Source: JAOUEA01 sp031364965
GTDB lineage: Bacteria; Actinomycetota; UBA4738; HRBIN12
Assembly (NCBI GenBank): GCA_031364965.1
Contig: JANLXF010000184.1
Span: 1-10,284 of the forward strand
Length of the DNA: 10,284 nucleotides
Direction: 5' to 3'
Shown here one piece after another: positions 6,027 through 10,284 of the stretch; the stretch's first letter is position 1; each line of letters begins with the position of its first letter. Below the pieces are notes generated by a model. That model did not search any database. It was given only the letters and a program-made list of their open reading frames with translations, and had not been told where the DNA came from. The position numbers and the translations under genes are program-made.

Positions 6027-7233
6027 ATGCGAGCATCCGTTCGAGTCGAATGAAGGCACCATCCTGCACGCGGACGCCGACTCCTTCTACGCGTCGGTCG
6101 AGCAGCGGGACGACCCGAGCCTGAGAGGCCGACCCGTCATCGTGGGTGGGGGCGTCGTGCTGGCGGCAAGCTACGAGGCCAAGGCCTACGGCGTGCGCAC
6201 GCCGATGGGTCAGGTCCAGGCACTCCGGCTATGTCCTCAGGCGATCGTCGTCTCGCCGCGTATGGAGGCCTACAGCGCGGCGAGCAAGGCGATGTTCGAG
6301 GTCTTCAACGACACGACGCCGTTCGTCGAGGGACTCTCGATCGACGAGGCGTTCCTGGAGGTCGGGGGTTTGCGGCGCATCTCGGGAACGCCCACGGAGA
6401 TCGCGGTTGGGCTGCGCCGCGAGGTCCTCGAACGGGTCGGCTTGCCCATCACCGTTGGGGTGGCCCGGACCAAGTTCCTCGCCAAGGTCGCGAGCGGCGT
6501 CGCGAAGCCGAACGGCCTATTGGTCGTTCCGATCGACGGCGAGCTGGCGTTCCTTCACCCGCTGTCGGTCGAGCGTCTGTGGGGGGTGGGACCGGTGACC
6601 GCGGCGAAGCTCCGCGAGCGCTCGATCACCACGGTGGCGGAGGTCGCCCGGCTCGGTGAGGCTTCCCTGGTTCGAATCCTCGGCCGCGCCGCGGGGCGTC
6701 ACCTCCACGCACTCGCGCATAACCGGGATCCTCGCCGGGTCGACGAGGGGAGACGGCGGCGCTCGATCGGAACCCAGCGCGCGCTCGGTCGACGACCGAG
6801 GTCGCCGGAAACGCTCGATGCCGACCTCATCGCCCTGGTGGATCGCCTGGCGCGCCGGCTACGGGCGGCGCACCGGGTCTGCCGCACCGTCGTGGTCCGT
6901 CTGCGGTTCGACGACTTCACCCGCACGACGCGGTCGCACACGATCGCCGAGGCGACGGCCGACACCGCGACGTTGCTCGCGGCCGAGCGAGCGCTGCTGG
7001 CGGCGGCCCTGCCGTTGATCCGAGATCGAGGCATCACGCTGATCGGCATCAGCTTCACCAACCTTCTCGACGACGGCGCAACCCAGCTCTCGTTGCCGTT
7101 CGACGGTGCGCTCGGATCGTCGATGGACACCACGCTCGACACGGTGCGTGATCGATTCGGATCCTCGGCCATCACGCGGGGCGTGCTCCTCGGGCGCCGC
7201 GAGGGCCTACGCGTCCCACTCCTCCCCGACTAG
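6027..7233 (+). CDS. dinB: DNA polymerase IV (Y-family translesion polymerase), 5' end frameshifted
   Basis: This is a Y-family polymerase that copies past damaged bases. From 6061 one frame runs to the TAG at 7231-7233. It includes ILHADADSFYASVEQRDDP, with catalytic Asp codons at 6073 and 6079 and a Tyr steric-gate candidate at 6088. The second catalytic pair Asp-Glu is at 6343-6348 (LSIDEAFLEV). A helix-hairpin-helix segment follows (RLWGVGPVTAAKL), then a little-finger domain with a clamp-binding-like QLSLPF at about 7084-7101. No ATG, GTG or TTG lies in this frame between the stop at 6025-6027 and 6061. The first is GTG 6142, which would delete the first catalytic Asp. ATG 6027 reads MRASVRVE and then hits TGA at 6051. 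Dropping one base there joins it to EGTILHADAD, a normal-looking DinB start. It is therefore a sequence error, a mutation, programmed shifting or a non-canonical start (ATC 6061 or CTG 6064 after GAAGG). The family call is secure and the functional state is not. Confidence 0.9.
6040..6050. repeat. 11-bp palindrome at the dinB frameshift
   Basis: TTCGA-G-TCGAA is perfectly symmetric about one base and ends directly before the TGA that interrupts the dinB leader frame. It does not match the Gram-positive LexA box (CGAAC-N4-GTTCG) closely enough to call. It may be an operator or chance. Confidence 0.25.
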
Positions 7234-7400
7234 CGCGGTGCCCTGTTACGGCCGGAGAAGCCCTGCACATGTCTGGAGTCGCCCATCACGTCAGGTCCCG
7301 TTCGTTCCCGGACGGGCTCGGAGTGACTGCCCCCACATCCACCACCCCATCAAGCGCCATCCGGACCACGCCGATGGAGCGCGCCGAACTGAGCGACCGC
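7234..7400. other. Convergent spacer after dinB, no gene seen
   Basis: The 167 bp separate the dinB stop from the monooxygenase stop, with transcription entering from both sides. I find no convincing ORF. Weak symmetries are present: CCCGT (7297-7301) with ACGGG (7312-7316), and TGAGC (7390-7394) with GCTCA (7399-7403) around GACC, the latter overlapping the monooxygenase stop codon. Either could help end transcription, but no T-run accompanies them. Confidence 0.3.
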
Positions 7401-8579
7401 TCACCCACCGCGGAATGCGGCGTTCAGGTCCTTGCCGAGCTCGCCGGTCTCTCGCCAGCCGGCCAGACCGTGGTCGTCGCGACGCCGGCGATAACCGGCC
7501 CACGCGTCCGGCTCGGGGACATGGCCAGCCAGCACGTCGTCGATCGCCTCGGCGAGGTACCCCGCGTGCGTGGAGGCGAAGTCCATCCCGTTGCCGGTCC
7601 AGGGATCCTGGTGCATCGACGCGTCGCCGACCAGCGCCCATCCCGGACCGACGGGATGGCGAACCACGGCGTCCCGCGGACCGCACCCCCACAGGCGGCC
7701 GACGGGGGTCGCCCGCGTCACCCGGTCGGCGATGAACGGATGGGCGGCGATCCGCTCGTCGAAGGCGGCCTCGGCGCGCGTGCGGGCCACGGCGTAGTCG
7801 GCGAGGTTGAACGAGATCGCGACGCAGGCGAACCCGTCGTCGCTCGGGAAGACGTAGGCGAGGTCGTCGTCGCCCGAGGAGAACTCCGGCCCGTCGGGGG
7901 GCCCGTCGGGGCCATGCATCCCCTTCACGTACCGGTAGTACATCGCGCGCGAGGCCGGGATCCGCTCGTGGATGGACGCACCCACGCGTGCGGCGACGCG
8001 TGAGGCGTGGCCGTCGGCACCGACCACGATCCGCGCGCGGACCGCCGCGTCGCCACCGTGCGTCGACACCGTCGCGCCCACCACGCGCCCGTCGTCGAAC
8101 GCGAGGTCGTGCATCGACACGCCTTCGAGCACCGTCACGGTCGGCTCGCGGCGGGCCCGCTCGACGAGGATCGCGTCCAGGATCTCGCGCCGTACCGAGA
8201 GGCAGAACCCGATCGCTCCCGGGGACTGCGGCGGGTCGACCGACCACGACCCGTCGAGCGCGTCGGCCCCGTACTCGCGGACGAGCGGCGGCGCCCCGGT
8301 CGCCAGCACCTCGGGGAGGACGCCGACGCGCTCGAGCGCGGCGACGCACCACTCGCCTCGGAAGAAGTGCGTCGAGATCGTGGCGCTCGGGAACGTGGCC
8401 CGATCGACGACGAGCACGCGCCACCCCGCCATCCCCAGTCGGGTCGCGAGGATCGACCCGGCGACGCGCGCCCCAACGACGACCACGTCGACCTCGTCGG
8501 GCACAGGCTGGGATGGAGCGTCCAGGCGATCCTCCTTCCGCGAGGGACATCGTGACACGTCGTCCGTGTGCGCCTCCAC
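7401..8579 (-). CDS. FAD-dependent monooxygenase/oxidoreductase (PHBH-fold group A, GxRxxG subtype)
   Basis: Counting from the GTG at 8579 the ORF has 392 residues. The FAD Rossmann motif is VVVVGARVAGS (32-42): GxRxxG rather than the classic GxGxxG, a variant seen in halogenase- and reductase-like members. D59 ends the second strand (RVLVVDRATFP) to hold the FAD ribose. VVGADGHAS (185-193) is the DG motif. The flavin-binding GD motif is LVGDASMHQDPWTGNGMD (316-333), with D319 and P326. This architecture fits hydroxylases and geranylgeranyl-reductase-like enzymes, and the substrate is unknown. The start is doubtful. GTG 8579 lacks a usable Shine-Dalgarno. AAGGAGG (8537-8531) lies exactly 5 nt before an in-frame CTG at 8525 (residue 19), and GTG 8504 (residue 26) would start just before the Rossmann strand. 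The first 18 residues look like non-protein leader. It is divergent from the lactonase-like gene, so co-regulation is possible. Confidence 0.88.
   Translation of the reverse strand: MEAHTDDVSRCPSRKEDRLDAPSQPVPDEVDVVVVGARVAGSILATRLGMAGWRVLVVDRATFPSATISTHFFRGEWCVAALERVGVLPEVLATGAPPLVREYGADALDGSWSVDPPQSPGAIGFCLSVRREILDAILVERARREPTVTVLEGVSMHDLAFDDGRVVGATVSTHGGDAAVRARIVVGADGHASRVAARVGASIHERIPASRAMYYRYVKGMHGPDGPPDGPEFSSGDDDLAYVFPSDDGFACVAISFNLADYAVARTRAEAAFDERIAAHPFIADRVTRATPVGRLWGCGPRDAVVRHPVGPGWALVGDASMHQDPWTGNGMDFASTHAGYLAEAIDDVLAGHVPEPDAWAGYRRRRDDHGLAGWRETGELGKDLNAAFRGG
8531..8537 (-). promoter_or_regulatory. Strong Shine-Dalgarno pointing to a CTG start for the monooxygenase
   Basis: On the minus strand the sequence AAGGAGG is a near-perfect anti-16S match. 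Five nucleotides downstream is CTG (8525-8523) in the monooxygenase frame, about 11 residues before the first Rossmann strand. No ATG, GTG or TTG lies at suitable spacing. The site is plain to see, but CTG use is inference. Confidence 0.45.
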
Positions 8580-8658
8580 CCCCGGCGGCGCCCATCAGCT
8601 GCAACTCGAGCATCGCGCGCCACTGGGACTTGCCCTCCGCCTGGAGGCCCCGCGCACC

Positions 8659-8664
8659 TAGAGT
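8659..8664 (+). promoter_or_regulatory. Possible -10 element giving a leaderless lactonase-like mRNA
   Basis: TAGAGT fits the actinobacterial TANNNT -10 pattern and ends 6 nt before the ATG at 8671, which would place transcription start at or next to the start codon. GAGGG is present but only one base from the ATG, too close to work well as a Shine-Dalgarno. No -35 box stands out (TTGCCC at 8630 is 23 nt away). Confidence 0.3.
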
Positions 8665-8670
8665 GAGGGC

Positions 8671-9360
8671 ATGCCCGACGTCCGCGTCATCCCGTTCCTC
8701 CTCTCCGAGCTGCGGCTGCCCCCTGACGAGCAGGAGCTGCTGCAGCGCGAGTGGTGGCCGTCCTACGCGCACGCGGTGATCCACCCGGACGGCGTCTTCC
8801 TGTTCGACAACGGGGTCGGGTTCGGTAACGCCGAGGTCGACTCGACCTTCTCGCCTCGAGTCACGGCGATCGAGGACGCGCTCGCCCTGCACGAGATCTC
8901 GCTCGCCGACGTCACCGGAGTCGCGAACTGCCACCTGCACTTCGACCACAGCGGCCAGAACGTCCGCATCCCGAAGGGCGTGCCGATCTACGTCCAGCGA
9001 GCCGAATGGGCCAAGGTGCACGAACCCGACTACACCGTCCCGGAGTGGATCGATGCGCCGGGGCTGACCTATGAGGTGTTGGACGGCGAGATCGATGTCG
9101 CGCCAGGCCTGCGATTGATCCCCACGCCCGGGCACACGCCGGGACATCAGTCGCTCGTGCTGGACGCCGCCGACGGGACGGTCGTGCTCGCGGGGCAGGC
9201 GGTTCAGTCGCGGGCCGAATGGGAGGGTGCGACGGAACCCTCAGCGTCAGGAGCCTCGGCGGCCACCGATCCCGGCTACCCGAACTCCGTGGAGCGTCTG
9301 CGTTCGTTAGATCCGGTCCGGGTGCACTTCGCGCACGATCCGGCAATCTGGGAGCGTTGA
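8671..9360 (+). CDS. MBL-fold metallo-hydrolase, N-acyl-homoserine-lactonase-like
   Basis: The protein has 229 residues and no signal peptide. The metal site opens with HLHFDH (H88, H90, D92, H93) followed by SG, continues with H155 in PTPGHTPGH (151-159), and ends with the family's FAHDPAIW (220-227, H222). The order and spacing match quorum-quenching lactonases of the AiiA/AhlD type, which open the lactone ring of acyl-homoserine lactones. The related fold also serves other lactones and esters. The residue expected to bridge the two metals (Asp in a LxGD motif) is Gln here: VVLAGQAVQ (171-179), Q176. This could be a subfamily trait or signal altered metal loading. The gene is divergent from the FAD monooxygenase, raising the possibility that both act in one small-molecule degradation route, with the monooxygenase making a lactone or ester. 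This link is inference. Confidence 0.88.
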   Translation: MPDVRVIPFLLSELRLPPDEQELLQREWWPSYAHAVIHPDGVFLFDNGVGFGNAEVDSTFSPRVTAIEDALALHEISLADVTGVANCHLHFDHSGQNVRIPKGVPIYVQRAEWAKVHEPDYTVPEWIDAPGLTYEVLDGEIDVAPGLRLIPTPGHTPGHQSLVLDAADGTVVLAGQAVQSRAEWEGATEPSASGASAATDPGYPNSVERLRSLDPVRVHFAHDPAIWER

Positions 9361-9367
9361 CCGGAGC

Positions 9368-9393
9368 GAGCCCGTCTCTTCTTCCACGGGCTC
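9368..9393. terminator. Bidirectional hairpin terminator candidate between convergent genes
   Basis: GAGCCCGT (9368-9375) and ACGGGCTC (9386-9393) form a perfect 8-bp GC-rich stem with a 10-nt pyrimidine loop. It starts 8 nt after the lactonase-like stop and lies 51 nt past the SRPBCC stop on the other strand, exactly where a shared terminator is expected. No long T-run follows, which is common in high-GC actinobacteria. Confidence 0.5.
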
Positions 9394-9443
9394 TTGAACC
9401 TCGGTGCCGGCTTCCTTCAGCGCGGCCATCAGCACCAGCGGAA

Positions 9444-9872
9444 TCAGATCGCGGGAGGCTCCCGGCCGGCCGCCACCTCGAGCAGGCGCGCGGTGAAAAA
9501 CCGCCAGCCCTCCTCGTGCATCGCGGCCGCCGCACCGTCGGGCAGGCCCGTGTGCCGCAGGGACAGGGTGGTCCCGTCGCCGTCGGAGTGCAGATCGATC
9601 TCGACCGTAGTGGAGCCGGGCGGCACCTCCGCGTTCCCCTCCCAGCCCCAGGTGAAGACCACGCGCCGGTGGGGCGTCACCTCGACGTACTCGCCGGCGG
9701 CCACCGTGTCCGCGTCCATCCACACGCGGAAGACGCCGCCGGGGCGCGGATCGAGCTCGGCGCGGACACCCTGCCACCGGATGTAGTGGTCGGGCTCGGT
9801 CAGGAACGGGAAGACGTCTTCGGGCGCAGCCTCGAGCCGAAGACTCAGTTCCACCAGGTGCGGCTCGTTCAT
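9444..9872 (-). CDS. SRPBCC-fold (AHSA1/START-like) protein
   Basis: The protein has 142 residues from ATG 9872. This start is preferred over an in-frame start at 9920 because GGAGG lies 7 nt upstream and the ATG overlaps the arsR stop (ATGA), giving translational coupling. The 16 extra residues of the longer form are arginine/glycine-rich with no domain. The sequence has the helix-grip layout. The first strand and helix (VELSLRLEAAPEDVFPFLTE, 7-26) are followed by the PGGVFRVW turn (44-51), the central strand RVVFTWGWEG (70-79), strands through TLSLRHTGLP, and the long C-terminal helix EGWRFFTARLLEVAAG (121-136). These proteins bind hydrophobic ligands in a cavity, and AHSA1-type members are often annotated as Hsp90-activator-like without evidence. 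In the well-known arsR-SRPBCC pairing the ligand is usually unknown. Confidence 0.9.
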   Translation of the reverse strand: MNEPHLVELSLRLEAAPEDVFPFLTEPDHYIRWQGVRAELDPRPGGVFRVWMDADTVAAGEYVEVTPHRRVVFTWGWEGNAEVPPGSTTVEIDLHSDGDGTTLSLRHTGLPDGAAAAMHEEGWRFFTARLLEVAAGREPPAI

Positions 9873-10165
9873 GACTCGTCCTCCACCGCGCGTTGGAGAC
9901 GCGCGAGATCGCGGCCCCACATCTCCTCGAGCACGGCGGCCAGCGACCCTGCGGCCGCACGATCGGCGCGGTAGTAGCGCCGCGTGGACTCGCGCCGCTC
10001 CACGACGAGCCCCGCCTCGCGGAGCACGCCCAGGTTCTGGGAGACCGCCGGCCAGCTCACGTCGAAGTGCGCCGCGATCTCACCCGCGGAGAGCTCACGG
10101 GTCCACACCAGGCGCAGGATCTCCCGGCGTCGGGGATTCGCGACCGCCTCCAACATGGCTTGCAC
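9869..10165 (-). CDS. ArsR-family winged-helix transcriptional repressor
   Basis: The protein has 98 residues. The winged helix-turn-helix is clear: ANPRRREILRLV (9-20), ELSAGEIAAHFDVSWPAVSQ (24-43) with the recognition helix in SWPAVSQNLGVLREAGLV, and wing VERRESTRRYYRAD (55-68). The metal-binding cysteines of ArsR/SmtB sensors (ELCVCDL region) are absent, since the protein has no cysteine at all, so it is not a thiol-metal sensor. The start is taken as GTG 10165. ATG 10156 (residue 4) is equally possible. Neither has a Shine-Dalgarno, and TTAACT ends 7 nt before the GTG, so a leaderless mRNA is conceivable. It leads the SRPBCC gene (4-nt overlap) and is divergent from the gene at 10252. It probably represses its own operon and perhaps the divergent gene. 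Confidence 0.92.
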   Translation of the reverse strand: MQAMLEAVANPRRREILRLVWTRELSAGEIAAHFDVSWPAVSQNLGVLREAGLVVERRESTRRYYRADRAAAGSLAAVLEEMWGRDLARLQRAVEDES

Positions 10166-10189
10166 GCTGGGTAGTTAAGCACATCCTTC

Positions 10190-10205
10190 AGCTTGACAGA
10201 AAGCT
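10190..10205. promoter_or_regulatory. Inverted repeat, candidate ArsR operator
   Basis: AGCTT (10190-10194), 6 nt, then AAGCT (10201-10205). The repeat overlaps the -35 box of the rightward promoter, and an outer TTAAG (10175-10179)/CTTAA (10216-10220) pair brackets it. The AT-rich symmetric stretch between two divergent genes, one encoding the repressor, is where an ArsR dimer would be expected to bind. Confidence 0.35.
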
Positions 10206-10222
10206 TTAGGCATGACTTAAAT
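10193..10222 (+). promoter_or_regulatory. Sigma-70-type promoter for the rightward gene
   Basis: A perfect -35 TTGACA (10193-10198) is followed after 18 nt by TTAAAT (10217-10222), a 4/6 match to the -10 consensus. The start of transcription would be near 10229, leaving a leader of about 23 nt that contains the AAGGAGG ribosome-binding site. It is the best promoter match in the window. Confidence 0.55.
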
Positions 10223-10251
10223 AGAGCATCCGATCACAAGGAGGGACCGAC

Positions 10252-10284
10252 GTGACACGTGACATCGTGCTGGCCGTGGAGATC
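10252..10284 (+). CDS. N-terminus of an unidentified gene (runs off the right edge), possibly a second SRPBCC protein
   Basis: GTG at 10252 is preceded by AAGGAGG (10238-10244) at an ideal 7-nt spacing and by a good promoter. The 11 visible codons read MTRDIVLAVEI. A short alternating hydrophobic strand of this type opens many SRPBCC/AHSA1 proteins, which would fit the divergent arsR-SRPBCC operon. Eleven residues cannot prove it. Confidence 0.6.
   Translation, partial: MTRDIVLAVEI

Noticed and set aside
6040..6060. A prfB-like programmed +1 frameshift signal at dinB
   Set aside because: GAA-TGA is present, but the slippery CTT codon and the closely spaced upstream Shine-Dalgarno of prfB are not, so I keep it only as one of several explanations.
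5937..6060. A LexA/SOS box in front of dinB
   Set aside because: No sequence close to CGAAC-N4-GTTCG is present. TTCGAGTCGAA is symmetric but does not match in spacing or core.
7291..9147. A 618-codon open frame on the minus strand across the monooxygenase and lactonase-like genes
   Set aside because: Its translation is arginine/glycine-rich with no domain. It lies in the wrong frame over the FAD protein and antisense to the lactonase-like gene. Long spurious frames are normal at this GC content.
9307..9443. A protein-like stretch (IPLVLMAALKEAG and following) in another minus-strand frame after the SRPBCC gene, as if the gene were frameshifted
   Set aside because: The SRPBCC protein already ends at a normal point after its C-terminal helix, and the extra stretch includes the terminator-like hairpin and antisense of the lactonase-like gene end. 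A relic cannot be excluded but is not supported.
1..10284. CRISPR arrays, tRNA or rRNA genes, insertion sequences, toxin-antitoxin or restriction systems
   Set aside because: I looked for direct repeats, cloverleaf-like segments, transposase motifs and small paired ORFs and found none that stand up.

Overview
The window is GC-rich (roughly two thirds G+C by eye), densely coded on both strands, and uses many GTG starts. The families present are an ECF-type sigma factor paired with a membrane TolB-like propeller, a GxRxxG FAD monooxygenase, a DinB of actinobacterial appearance, a COG3379-type AlkP phosphohydrolase, and an ArsR/SRPBCC pair. Together these suggest a chromosomal segment of an uncultured high-GC Gram-positive (Actinomycetota-like) bacterium. 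This placement is inference from gene content and composition. I see no tRNA, rRNA, CRISPR array, transposase or phage gene.

Left part (1-1600, minus strand): the N-terminal 70 codons of a small membrane protein (DUF4386-like) lie downstream of a GT1/MGT-type glycosyltransferase. A 153-bp divergent spacer follows, holding a hairpin, a 10-bp palindrome and a weak sigma-70-like promoter.

Centre-left (1604-4330, plus strand): a tight three-gene operon. An ECF-like sigma factor overlaps by 4 nt a single-pass membrane protein with an outside six-bladed WD40/TolB propeller. After a 4-nt gap comes a lipoprotein alpha/beta hydrolase. The propeller protein sits where an anti-sigma factor usually sits and has a short basic cytosolic tail, so this looks like a cell-surface signalling module. 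It is the best candidate in the window for a poorly described system.

Centre (4341-7233): an AlkP-superfamily phosphohydrolase runs tail-to-tail with the hydrolase (10-bp gap). It is divergent from dinB (DNA polymerase IV). The dinB 5' end does not read through from any normal start codon: a one-base frameshift lies between a plausible N-terminus (6027) and the catalytic first strand (6061).

Right part (7401-10284): a PHBH-fold FAD monooxygenase (minus) is divergent from an MBL-fold lactonase-like hydrolase (plus). The monooxygenase has its only good Shine-Dalgarno in front of an in-frame CTG. The lactonase-like hydrolase appears to carry Gln at the metal-bridging Asp position. A hairpin lies in the convergent gap after the lactonase. 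Next comes a minus-strand ArsR-SRPBCC operon with a 4-nt overlap, and finally the first 11 codons of a divergent plus-strand gene with a strong promoter and ribosome-binding site.
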